NCBI GenBank assembly: GCA_023382055.1
Contig: JAMCQN010000007.1
Location: forward strand, 773 to 39,541
Direction of reading: 5' to 3'
DNA: 38,769 nt
Source: Chloroflexota bacterium
GTDB lineage: Bacteria; Chloroflexota; Anaerolineae; J036; Brachytrichaceae
The notes below the pieces were generated by a model. That model saw nothing but the letters and a program-made list of their open reading frames with translations. It was not told the origin of the DNA and searched no databases. How positions within the stretch are numbered: the stretch's first letter is position 1; every line of letters starts with the position of its first letter. A program made the translations under genes and the position numbers. This document shows, one piece after another, positions 25,257 to 31,869 of this stretch.

Positions 25257-26147
25257 ATGAGACTCGATCTCCTGATTCTGGATGGCGCGATGGGGACCGA
25301 GCTGGCGCGGCGCGGAGTCGATACAGGATTGCCGTTGTGGTCGGCCAATGCGCTGCTGCACGCGCAGGATGTGGTGCGCCAGATTCACCTGGATTACCTG
25401 ATGGCGGGCGCGCGCATCATCACCACGGATACGTTCAGGACCAACCTGCGCACGCTGGAACGCGCCGGGCTGCGAAACCGCATGCGTGAGTTGACGTTTA
25501 TGGCAGTCGAACTGGCGCGCCAGGCGGCTGCGTCTGCGAACAGGCGCGACGTGCTCATCGCAGGCAGCATCGCCCCTGTGGAGGACTGTTACTCACCCGA
25601 CCTGGTTCCCCGCGACGAGTCAGTGCTGCTGGCTGAGCATACTGCGCTGGCTCAGCAACTGGCCGAGGCGGGTTGCGATGTGCTGTTGCTGGAAACGATG
25701 AACACCGTCCGCGAGGCGGCTGCCGCGGCGCGCGCCGCCGCGCAGACCGGCCTGCCGGTGTGGGTGAGTTTTATGCTGGGCCACGACAACCGGCTGCTGG
25801 GCGGCGAATCATTGCATGACGCGGTCGCGGCCGTGTTGCCGTATCGGCCGCAGGCGGTGTTGTTGAACTGCCTGCCGGTCGCGCAGGTTTCAGGGGCGTT
25901 GGCGCTGTTGCAGGCCGAGGTGGGCGCGGCCAGCGGCATTCGGATCGGCGTATACGCCAACGCCGGCCATGTCGGCGAACAGGGCTGGTCGATGGAAGGC
26001 GGTGTGAACCCGCAAGATTATGCGGCTGCGGCGATTGAGTGGCAGGCCGCCGGCGCGTCCATCATCGGCGGTTGCTGCGGCACGACGCCCCAGCATATCC
26101 GTGCGGTGGCGGAGCGGCTGCACGCTATTACTCCCAGAAATTTCTGA
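25257..26147 (+). CDS. Homocysteine S-methyltransferase family protein
   Basis: From the ATG at 25257, 296 residues: LLILDGAMGTELARRG at the N-terminus, TDTFRTN, IAGSIAPVEDCYSPD, LLLETMNTVREA and the zinc-binding cysteines in LLNCLP (C205) and GGCCGTT (C273, C274). These three cysteines define the Pfam S-methyl_trans TIM barrel, as in MmuM and the N-terminal module of MetH. The protein has no cobalamin or folate domain, so an MmuM-like use of S-methylmethionine or SAM as donor is most likely. The frame is open upstream to 25152, but the family N-terminus starts at MRLDLLILDGAMG. No Shine-Dalgarno sequence is visible before this ATG. Confidence 0.9.
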   Translation: MRLDLLILDGAMGTELARRGVDTGLPLWSANALLHAQDVVRQIHLDYLMAGARIITTDTFRTNLRTLERAGLRNRMRELTFMAVELARQAAASANRRDVLIAGSIAPVEDCYSPDLVPRDESVLLAEHTALAQQLAEAGCDVLLLETMNTVREAAAAARAAAQTGLPVWVSFMLGHDNRLLGGESLHDAVAAVLPYRPQAVLLNCLPVAQVSGALALLQAEVGAASGIRIGVYANAGHVGEQGWSMEGGVNPQDYAAAAIEWQAAGASIIGGCCGTTPQHIRAVAERLHAITPRNF

Positions 26148-26177
26148 TGGCTCTACCTCTGAAACAGCCCGCACGTT

Positions 26178-26825
26178 TTACCCCTTTACATCCTGCCACC
26201 GCCCCGGCAGACGCGGTGGGGTCCAGGACGTGTCAGGCTTCCAATGCATCCATGACCCGTCGAAAGGGCAGTTGCAGTTGCGTATCCTATCGAAAACGTC
26301 CTCTTGTGCGTCATCGATCCCCTTCACCCAATCCTCATGAATACCGCCTTCTTGAATCCCTGCTTGGTAGTCTGCTTCATCTTTCCAATGCCATTTGAGT
26401 TGAGGATCGATGACAATGTCGAGTTCCAGGTCCAGGGTGTCAAACCCAACGTGACTTCGACTGTACGGCAGTTGGAAGTTGATATAGTAACAATTGAATA
26501 CGTCCGTCGCATCGTCCCAAAATAAGAAGCAGGAGAAGTATTTCTGAGGCTCAAGGAACATCAGGACGCGGTTTGTTCGCCATGTCAATTCTCGAAGCGT
26601 CAGATTTTGGCTCTTTGCTTCCTGCCATCGATTACCCTGTGAATAATCCCCTTTACCCCAGCGCCAGTAGCCTTCGGGGTAGGCGCATTGGGCGCCGGGG
26701 GGCAACAAGAGGATAGTTTCCTCCGGTTCGTCCTTCACCACGATGACGGCCTGTGCCAACCACACACGGCTATTGACAACTCCGCGCAGAACGCAACTAT
26801 CTCCTCGGGTCCATCTGCTCTTCAT
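26178..26825 (-). CDS. DUF402 family protein
   Basis: 215 residues. The diagnostic part is NCYYINFQLPYSRSHVGFDTLDLELDIVIDP followed by WKDEADYQAGIQEGGI, matching the DUF402 pattern (N.y.n...p.....g....D..lDv...p.....kDedE). In characterised members such as FomD this fold hydrolyses phospho-anhydride or nucleotide conjugates using acidic metal ligands. The N-terminal half (GVVNSRVWLAQAVIVVKDEPEETILLLPPGA) forms the expected beta barrel. It is convergent with the homocysteine methyltransferase gene, 30 nt apart. The actual substrate is unknown. Confidence 0.8.
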   Translation of the reverse strand: MKSRWTRGDSCVLRGVVNSRVWLAQAVIVVKDEPEETILLLPPGAQCAYPEGYWRWGKGDYSQGNRWQEAKSQNLTLRELTWRTNRVLMFLEPQKYFSCFLFWDDATDVFNCYYINFQLPYSRSHVGFDTLDLELDIVIDPQLKWHWKDEADYQAGIQEGGIHEDWVKGIDDAQEDVFDRIRNCNCPFDGSWMHWKPDTSWTPPRLPGRWQDVKG

Positions 26826-26848
26826 AGGTGGTCTCCATGTGCCAAGGG

Positions 26849-26998
26849 CTACGTCTTCGACCCCTGATAGTACCTCATCCCCATAGTAGAGAAAGCGACT
26901 GCCACGGCCAGGAACAGCACAACAACGAGTTGCGAGTCTACCATCCTCCGCGCGAACAGGTCCTGCACCACCGCAAGGTAGAGCCAGTCCTCGAGAAC
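26849..26998 (-). pseudogene. Fragment of IS3-family transposase (rve domain)
   Basis: The minus-strand frame reads VLEDWLYLAVVQDLFARRMV, closely matching the WLYLAVVLDLFSRRVVGW strand-helix of IS3/rve integrases around the second catalytic region. After about 20 residues the match stops and the frame continues into an unrelated hydrophobic stretch (LVVVLFLAVAVAFSTMG) ending at 26849. The fragment begins right at the palindrome at 27001-27051. Confidence 0.45.
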
Positions 26999-27000
26999 CC

Positions 27001-27051
27001 AGATTCCCGGAATCTGGCTGAGCTTTGCTCAGCTTGAGATTCCGGGAATCT
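27001..27051. repeat. Composite palindromic element with nested hairpin
   Basis: AGATTCCCGGAATCT (27001-27015) and its exact inverted copy (27037-27051) enclose a 7-bp hairpin GCTGAGC-TTT-GCTCAGC (27017-27033). Both arms are also nearly self-palindromic. It lies in the long gap between the DUF402 gene and rpmF. Confidence 0.75.
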
Positions 27052-27099
27052 ATACGCGATCATCTCGGTCTTGCGGTGTATCAGGCCGCCGTTTTGTGT

Positions 27100-27160
27100 G
27101 TGTATCTGCGCATCCCATCCGTGTAATCCGCGCCATCCGTGGTTTCAAATCTTCTGCGAT
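27100..27160. repeat. ATCCGTG-type intergenic repeat upstream of rpmF
   Basis: The stretch has three short tandem-like units: CATCCGTG, AATCCGCG and CATCCGTGG, preceded by ATCTGCGCATC. The reverse complement (CCACGGAT...CGGATTACACGGAT...GCAGAT) resembles a low-complexity intergenic repeat common in many environmental genomes. No coding potential. The rest of the gap (26826-27259) holds only the IS3 fragment and the palindrome. Confidence 0.45.
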
Positions 27161-27216
27161 CCGGCAACCAATTCTGAGTTAGAATAAGGAGCTTTACGCA
27201 CTAAACCGTATATATC

Positions 27217-27235
27217 GTGCGCCGGTATGGCGCGC
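27217..27235 (+). promoter_or_regulatory. Hairpin in the rpmF leader
   Basis: A 7-bp stem (one GU pair) GTGCGCC-GGTAT-GGCGCGC lies 10 nt before the Shine-Dalgarno of rpmF. It could modulate translation or transcript stability; no known leader family recognised. Confidence 0.35.
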
Positions 27236-27259
27236 GTTGTGACCAAGGAGATATTCAAT

Positions 27260-27469
27260 ATGGGTCCTCTACCAAAACGCAAATTCTCATGGGGCCGCAC
27301 GCATCGCCGCCGCGCCCATGACTTTCTGGAGCCGGTGCAACTGGTGGCCTGCGACAACTGCGGCGAGATGAAGCTGCCGCATACCGTGTGCACATCCTGC
27401 GGTTACTACGCCGGTCGCGAGGTTGTCGCCGTCGGCGAGCCGGACGATAAGAAGAAGAGCAGCAAGTAA
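27260..27469 (+). CDS. rpmF: 50S ribosomal protein L32
   Basis: 69 residues: MGPLPKRKFSWGRTHRRRAHDFL is the standard L32 N-terminus, followed by two zinc knuckles, CDNC and CTSC, in the usual spacing (zinc-type C+ L32), and a Lys-rich tail. The start is the ATG at 27260 with AAGGAG 9 nt upstream; the open frame further upstream is not part of L32. L32 is a large-subunit protein near the peptidyl-transferase region. It is the first gene of a run with fabD, fabG, Asp23 and nusB (9-nt gap to fabD), the common bacterial linkage of rpmF with fatty-acid synthesis genes, although plsX, fabH and acpP are absent here. Confidence 0.95.
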   Translation: MGPLPKRKFSWGRTHRRRAHDFLEPVQLVACDNCGEMKLPHTVCTSCGYYAGREVVAVGEPDDKKKSSK

Positions 27470-27478
27470 CCCCCATTC

Positions 27479-28393
27479 ATGAGCACCGCTTATGTGTTCC
27501 CCGGTCAGGGGTCCCAGTTTGTGGGCATGGGCGCTGAGTTGGCGCGCCTGCGTCCCGTCGCAGGCGGCGTGTTTATGCGCGCCAATGCCGCCCTGGATTT
27601 CGATCTGAGCGGGTTGTGCTTCAGCGGCCCGGAAGTTGAACTGGGCGACACGTTCAACACCCAACCCGCCATCTTCGCGCACAGCATCGCGGCGCTGGAA
27701 ACCATCCGGCTGTCCGGCGAGATCGCCGAGCCTGACTTTGTGGCCGGGCACAGCCTGGGCGAGTTCAGCGCCTTGTGCGCGGCCGGCGCGTTGAGCTTCG
27801 AGGACGGCGTGAAGGTCGTGCGCGAGCGCGGCCGGTTGATGAAACTGGCGGGCGAGCTGGCCCCCGGCAGCATGGCAGCCGTGCTGGGGCTGGATGCGGA
27901 CACACTGCGCGACGTATGCGAACAGGCCACGGCGCAGGTAGCCGCGCAGAGCGCCCAGCCGGTCGTGATGGCGAACGACAATTGCCCCGGCCAGATCGTC
28001 ATCTCCGGCGGCAAGGAAGCCGTAGCCGCGGCCGCCGTCCTTGCTAAACAGAGAGGGGCCAAGCGGGTCGCACCGCTGCCGATCAGCATTGCGGCGCATT
28101 CGCCCCTGATGAACAGCGTGGCGGCTGAGTTCGCAAAAGTCATCGAGCGGACCCCGTTCAACGCGGCGCGCGTGCCGGTGATCGCCAACAGCACCGCCCT
28201 GCCCATTACGCACCCCGACGATATCCGCGCCGAGTTGGGCGCTCAGCTCACGTCGCCGGTGCGCTGGACGGCCAGCGTGAAGCATATGGCCTCGCAGGGC
28301 GTCGCCAGTTTCGTCGAAGTCGGGCCGAAAGACGTTTTGTGCAACCTCATCAAGCGCATCGTGCCCGGGGCGGAAACGCGCGCTATCGGATGA
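27479..28393 (+). CDS. fabD: Malonyl-CoA:ACP transacylase
   Basis: 304 residues, normal FabD length. Visible motifs are FPGQGSQFVGMG (oxyanion loop), VAGHSLGEFSAL with nucleophile S92, the arginine of VRERGRLM that binds the malonyl carboxylate, catalytic H207 in IAAHSPLM, and SPVRWTASVKHM with FVEVGPKDVL at the C-terminus. It moves malonate from CoA to acyl carrier protein for type II fatty-acid synthesis in the cytoplasm. 9 nt after rpmF and 17 nt before fabG, so almost certainly co-transcribed. Confidence 0.96.
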   Translation: MSTAYVFPGQGSQFVGMGAELARLRPVAGGVFMRANAALDFDLSGLCFSGPEVELGDTFNTQPAIFAHSIAALETIRLSGEIAEPDFVAGHSLGEFSALCAAGALSFEDGVKVVRERGRLMKLAGELAPGSMAAVLGLDADTLRDVCEQATAQVAAQSAQPVVMANDNCPGQIVISGGKEAVAAAAVLAKQRGAKRVAPLPISIAAHSPLMNSVAAEFAKVIERTPFNAARVPVIANSTALPITHPDDIRAELGAQLTSPVRWTASVKHMASQGVASFVEVGPKDVLCNLIKRIVPGAETRAIG

Positions 28394-28410
28394 CTCAGGA
28401 TGGTTGAACC

Positions 28411-29157
28411 ATGCAACTGACAGGCAAATCCGCAATCGTGACCGGCGCATCGCGCGGCATCGGCAGAGCCATCGCCATCGACCTGGCGGCGCGTGGCGCA
28501 TCCGTAGTCGTCAACTACAACAGCAGCGCGGCATCGGCGCAGGAAGTGATCGACGCCATTACGGCTGCCGGCGGTAAAGCTATTGCGGTGCGCGGCGACG
28601 TCAGCAAGATGGAGGATGCCGCCGCGCTCATCAAGGCCGCCATCGATGCCTACGGCAAGCTGGACATCCTGGTGAATAACGCCGGAACGACGCGCGACAC
28701 GCTGCTGATGACGATGAAGGAAGAAGACTGGAATATCGTCATAGACACCGACCTCAAAAGCGTGTTCAATTGCAGCAAAGCCGCCATCCGCCCGATGATC
28801 CGCCAGCGCGGCGGGCGCATCATCAACATCTCGTCGGTGGTCGGGCTGGCCGGTCAGGGCGGGCAGGCAAACTACGCGGCTGCCAAGGCCGGCGTGATCG
28901 GCTTCACCAAGTCGCTCGCGCGTGAGGTCGGCTCGCGCAGCATCACCGTCAACGCGGTTGCGCCGGGGTTCATCCCCACTGCCCTGACCAACGTCCTGAC
29001 CGACGAGCAGAAGGAAGCCACCATCAAGATGACACCGCTGGGACGCTTCGGCAAGCCCGAGGAAGTCGCTTATGCAGTATCATTTCTGGCAAGCGACGAA
29101 GCGGCCTTCATCACGGGAGTCGTCCTGACCGTGGATGGCGGCCTGGTGATGCAATAA
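28411..29157 (+). CDS. fabG: 3-oxoacyl-ACP reductase
   Basis: 248 residues of the short-chain dehydrogenase family: TGASRGIG cofactor loop (11-18), NNAG (89-92), catalytic Ser in NISSVVG (S141/S142), YAAAK (Y155, K159), and the C-terminal TGVVLTVDGGLVMQ typical of FabG. It reduces beta-ketoacyl-ACP with NADPH. Placement right after fabD supports the specific assignment rather than a generic dehydrogenase. The Asp23 gene starts directly after its stop codon. Confidence 0.96.
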   Translation: MQLTGKSAIVTGASRGIGRAIAIDLAARGASVVVNYNSSAASAQEVIDAITAAGGKAIAVRGDVSKMEDAAALIKAAIDAYGKLDILVNNAGTTRDTLLMTMKEEDWNIVIDTDLKSVFNCSKAAIRPMIRQRGGRIINISSVVGLAGQGGQANYAAAKAGVIGFTKSLAREVGSRSITVNAVAPGFIPTALTNVLTDEQKEATIKMTPLGRFGKPEEVAYAVSFLASDEAAFITGVVLTVDGGLVMQ

Positions 29158-29472
29158 ATGAGCGGCAAAGTTATCCTCTCCCCCGATGTGATGCGGGATG
29201 TCGCCCGCATCACCACACTGGCGACGCCGGGCGTCCTGGCCATGGCCAGCGCGCCAGCGCGCGGCCGCAAGACGGCGGTGGACGGTGTGGAAGTGGAGAT
29301 GCAGGAAAGCGGCGCGCACATCCGGCTGCGCGTCATCGCGGCAGTCAATCTCCCCCTGCAAAAACTGGGCGAACAGATCCAGTCGAATGTCGCAGCGGCT
29401 ATCGCGGAGATCACCGGAATGACGGTGACCGCCGTCGATGTGATCTTCGAGGACGTGAGAAGCAAACCGTGA
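29158..29472 (+). CDS. Asp23/Gls24 family (DUF322) protein
   Basis: 104 residues: GKVILSPDVMRDVARITTLATPGVLAMA, a variable loop, VDGVEVEMQESGAHIRLRVIAAVNLPLQKLGEQIQSNVAAAI and TGMTVTAVDVIFEDV. This is the two-repeat alpha/beta pattern of Asp23/AmaP-interacting proteins. In Firmicutes members are envelope-stress proteins bound to the membrane through AmaP, or YqhY-type proteins linked to acetyl-CoA carboxylase control. Placement next to fab genes and nusB resembles the yqhY-nusB linkage. It begins at the first base after the fabG stop and overlaps nusB by 4 nt, so translational coupling is expected. Confidence 0.85.
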   Translation: MSGKVILSPDVMRDVARITTLATPGVLAMASAPARGRKTAVDGVEVEMQESGAHIRLRVIAAVNLPLQKLGEQIQSNVAAAIAEITGMTVTAVDVIFEDVRSKP

Positions 29473-29894
29473 ATGACAGGCATGACGCGCGCGTGCTGGC
29501 GCTGCTGGTGTTGTATGAGGCGGACACGGCGCAGCATCCCGCCGGGCTGGTGCTTGAGCGTCATTTGCGGGAACGCACCGATGTCAGCGAGCAATCGCGC
29601 GAGTACACCACCGAACTGGTCAGCGGCATCGTCAGGAATCTCGCCCTGTTGAACGCCGTAGTCGGCGAATGTGCGCCGGACTTCCCTGTCGAGCAGATCG
29701 CGCCGATCGATCGCAATATTCTGCGCATCGCGCTGTACGAGATCAAGGCGGCGCTGGTTCCCATGAAAGTGGCGATCAACGAGGCTATCGAGATATCCAA
29801 GGAATACGGCAGCGAATCGACGCCGCGATTTGTGAATGGGGTGCTGGGCAGCGCAGCGCCGAAAGTCGCCGGCGGACCGGTCAGCGCAGCATAA
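29469..29894 (+). CDS. nusB: Transcription antitermination protein NusB
   Basis: 141 residues, all-helical: RVLALLVLYEADTA, YTTELVSGIVRNLALLNAVV, IDRNILRIALYEIK, KVAINEAIEISKEYGSESTPRFVNGVLGSA. The IDRNILR.A.YE and KV.INEAIE...YG...S..FVNGVL motifs are the NusB signature. NusB with NusE (S10) binds boxA RNA to prevent premature termination in rRNA operons. The start is the GTG at 29469 that overlaps the upstream TGA. Last gene of the rpmF run; a loose hairpin (CGCAGCCC/GGGTCTGCG) follows near 29950-29975. Confidence 0.92.
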   Translation: MNDRHDARVLALLVLYEADTAQHPAGLVLERHLRERTDVSEQSREYTTELVSGIVRNLALLNAVVGECAPDFPVEQIAPIDRNILRIALYEIKAALVPMKVAINEAIEISKEYGSESTPRFVNGVLGSAAPKVAGGPVSAA

Positions 29895-29994
29895 CCTGGC
29901 CGCAATGATAAGACGCGGCGCGTGGACGTTCCTGCCGCCGCACTCGCAGAAGCGCAGCCCTATCTGATGGGTCTGCGTGTATGAAGGAGGCCTG

Positions 29995-30585
29995 ATGATT
30001 CTGCACCTGGTCGCACAAGCGGATTGGGATGCCAAACCCTCCGACCAACCCTATCTTCCGGATGCCTACGCCAAAGACGGCTTTATCCACTGCACGCAGG
30101 GCGACGCCCTGATGCTGCAGGTCGCGAACCGCTTTTACAAGGATACCGCCGGCGAGTTCCTCGTGCTGGAAATCGATGAGAGCAAGGTGAAGGCGGAGAT
30201 CAAGTGGGAAGCGCCGTCATCGCCCTCAACGCCACCCGCGGTTGCGGGCGCGAACGCAATGCCGCCGGAGGCTCAGGCGGAGTTCGGCGTCGTCGCCGCG
30301 AAAGACTCGCCGCAGCCGCAGGTTGCGCTCTTCCCGCACATCTACGGCCCGCTCAACCGCGATGCCATTATCGCCATCCGGCGTATGGCGCGCGCCGCTG
30401 ACGGCGCATTTACCGGCTATGCGCCCGCCGCGCCGAAGGGCATAAACCTGAAGAAGCCCTCCGAACTCGCCGACGAACTGGTGGATGCCACAGGCGACTT
30501 TTCGGATGCGCTGGCGCGCTATAAGGACCGCCTCGAAGCGCACATGGACGACCTCGACAAGAACATCAAAGACAGACTGGGTTGA
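29995..30585 (+). CDS. DUF952 family protein with C-terminal extension
   Basis: From the ATG at 29995, preceded by AAGGAGG 4 nt away, 196 residues. The DUF952 core is MILHLVAQADWDAK...YLPDAYAKDGFIHCTQGDALMLQVANRFY, EFLVLEIDESKVKAEIKWE and FPHIYGPLNRDAII. Most DUF952 proteins end near there; this one adds about 75 residues including a charged helical tail (ALARYKDRLEAHMDDLDKNIKDRLG). An in-frame GTG at 29977 exists but would place the ribosome binding site inside the gene. Biochemical role unknown. It follows nusB by 100 nt and precedes a stable intergenic hairpin. Confidence 0.8.
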   Translation: MILHLVAQADWDAKPSDQPYLPDAYAKDGFIHCTQGDALMLQVANRFYKDTAGEFLVLEIDESKVKAEIKWEAPSSPSTPPAVAGANAMPPEAQAEFGVVAAKDSPQPQVALFPHIYGPLNRDAIIAIRRMARAADGAFTGYAPAAPKGINLKKPSELADELVDATGDFSDALARYKDRLEAHMDDLDKNIKDRLG

Positions 30586-30598
30586 CACCGTTTCGCCG

Positions 30599-30630
30599 GA
30601 CCGGCCATGGGTGTTATCACCCGGCCGGTC
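30599..30630 (+). terminator. Stable intergenic hairpin between the DUF952 gene and birA
   Basis: An 8-bp stem GACCGGCC/GGCCGGTC continues, after a 2-nt bulge, into GGGTG/CACCC with a TTAT loop. It is 14 nt after the DUF952 stop codon. No T-run follows, so it may act as an RNA stabiliser or a Rho-dependent end rather than an intrinsic terminator. Confidence 0.45.
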
Positions 30631-30690
30631 GGGCGCTTCCCAGCGCTGTACAAGCCGCCCTCCTGGTGAACTGTGTGAGTCAGCCTCCGC

Positions 30691-31617
30691 ATGCGCTATG
30701 ACATCCGGCGTTTGAGCCGCGTCACCTCCACGATGGATGCCACGCGCGACCTGGCAGAGCAGGGCGCGCCGGAGGGAGCCGTCGTCACCGCAGACGAGCA
30801 GACGGCCGGGCGCGGCCGTTCCACCCACGCCTGGTACTCGCCGCCGGGCCAGTCGCTGTATGCTTCAATCGTGCTGCGGCCTGCGCTGAAGCCCGCTCAG
30901 GGCGGATGGATCACCATGATTGCTGCGCTGGCGGTGCGCGACTGCATTGTAGAGATTGGAGATTGGAGATTAGAGATTGGAGATCAGAGCGTTAGGAATA
31001 TGACCCACAAGTTAGAGATAGAACGCACGCAACAACCTCGGCGTCCCACAACCAATCTCCAATCCCCCAATATCCAATCTCCAATCCCCAACCTCCAATC
31101 TCCAATTTCCAATCTCCAATCTCCAATCTCTAATCTCCAATCTGTAGTTTCCATCAAGTGGTTCAACGATGTGCTGATGCGCGGGCGCAAGGTGTGCGGC
31201 ATCCTGGTCGAATCGTCGATCACGGCTGAGCAGCTTGATTACGCCATACTGGGCATCGGGCTGAATGTGAATACGCGTTTTGATGAAGCCCCGCCGGAAG
31301 TGCGCGAGAGAGCGACCAGCCTGATCAACGAACTGCGCGATTTATGCGGCGATGAGCAGGCCGATGTGTATGATCGCGAGGATGTCCTGCAGCGTCTGCT
31401 GGCGCGTTTTGGCGAGCGTTATGACCGTTTGATGAGCGCGCGCGCCAGCCCGGCTCTCGAATACGCCGCGCACGTCGAGACGCTGGGGCGCGATGTGCGC
31501 GTCAGCAGCGGCAGCGAAATAATCAGCGGGCGCGCGCTGCGGATCGGGGATGACGGCGCCTTGATCGTGCAGACGGATCAGGGAGAACGGCGCGTGGGAT
31601 TTGGCGATGTGCTGTGA
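30691..31617 (+). CDS. birA: Biotin--[acetyl-CoA-carboxylase] ligase with in-frame repeat insertion
   Basis: 308 residues. Conserved parts: STMDATRDLAEQGAPEGAVVTADEQTAGRGRSTHAW (biotin/ATP-binding GRGR loop, 40-43), GQSLYASIVLRP, then VSIKWFNDVLMRGRKVCGILVES (normally KWPND, here KWFND) and GIGLNVN. The N-terminal DNA-binding domain of E. coli BirA is absent, so this is a type I ligase. It attaches biotin to the carboxyl carrier of acetyl-CoA carboxylase. Between AVRDCI and VSIKW, where homologues have under ten residues, lie about 66 residues (87-152) coded by a low-complexity repeat: EIGDWRLEIGDQ followed by NLQSP/PISNLQSPI units. The frame is maintained, so the protein may be made, but folding of the active site is uncertain. 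The start at 30691 has no strong Shine-Dalgarno sequence. Confidence 0.88.
   Translation: MRYDIRRLSRVTSTMDATRDLAEQGAPEGAVVTADEQTAGRGRSTHAWYSPPGQSLYASIVLRPALKPAQGGWITMIAALAVRDCIVEIGDWRLEIGDQSVRNMTHKLEIERTQQPRRPTTNLQSPNIQSPIPNLQSPISNLQSPISNLQSVVSIKWFNDVLMRGRKVCGILVESSITAEQLDYAILGIGLNVNTRFDEAPPEVRERATSLINELRDLCGDEQADVYDREDVLQRLLARFGERYDRLMSARASPALEYAAHVETLGRDVRVSSGSEIISGRALRIGDDGALIVQTDQGERRVGFGDVL
30949..31146. repeat. GATTGGAGA-type low-complexity repeat with inverted arms, inside birA
   Basis: Left arm (30949-30985) is made of GATTGGA/GATTAGA units. Right arm (31052-31146) contains about ten complementary CCAATCT/CCAATCC units. A 19-nt exact inverted match, AGATTGGAGATTAGAGATT at 30960-30978 and its complement at 31125-31143, could fold into a large hairpin around a unique 65-nt centre. 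Base composition is far more AT-rich than the surrounding gene. Confidence 0.85.
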
Positions 31618-31637
31618 AGGCACCGATGCTCAGACGC

Positions 31638-31654
31638 AAAAAAGCGGTTCGCTT
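31638..31654 (-). terminator. Terminator-like hairpin downstream of the TPR gene
   Basis: Read on the minus strand, AAGCG-AAC-CGCTT is followed by TTTT. It is about 215 nt after the TPR stop codon, close to the convergent birA end. The rest of 31618-31869 holds an 8-bp inverted repeat (CAATAAGC at 31708-31715, GCTTATTG at 31756-31763) and no supported gene. Confidence 0.35.
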
Positions 31655-31869
31655 CATCCTGCACTCAGTTCACACTTTCGCGGCTAAACGTCATGCGCAC
31701 ATGGCGTCAATAAGCCGCTTACTCGGACGAATGTTTTGTCAGGTTGTGCCAAACCGCTTATTGCACTTTCAGTATACCAAGATCCGCAGAATCTGTCATC
31801 CGCAACATTACGTATCTGCACTCAACGCGTTGAGTAGCGTCCACCAGCGCAGTTGGTGTTATTGACGGC

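Noticed and set aside
27479-28501. Long minus-strand frame opposite fabD
   Set aside because: Shadow of the fabD codon bias; the plus strand carries all catalytic motifs.
30951-31143. CRISPR-like array
   Set aside because: The units are 6-14 nt, contiguous and degenerate with no spacers, and two arms are inverted; this is a low-complexity repeat, not a CRISPR array.
30984-31223. Minus-strand 79-residue frame rich in DWRLEIG
   Set aside because: It is the complement of the repeat inside birA; biased sequence open on both strands, not a gene.
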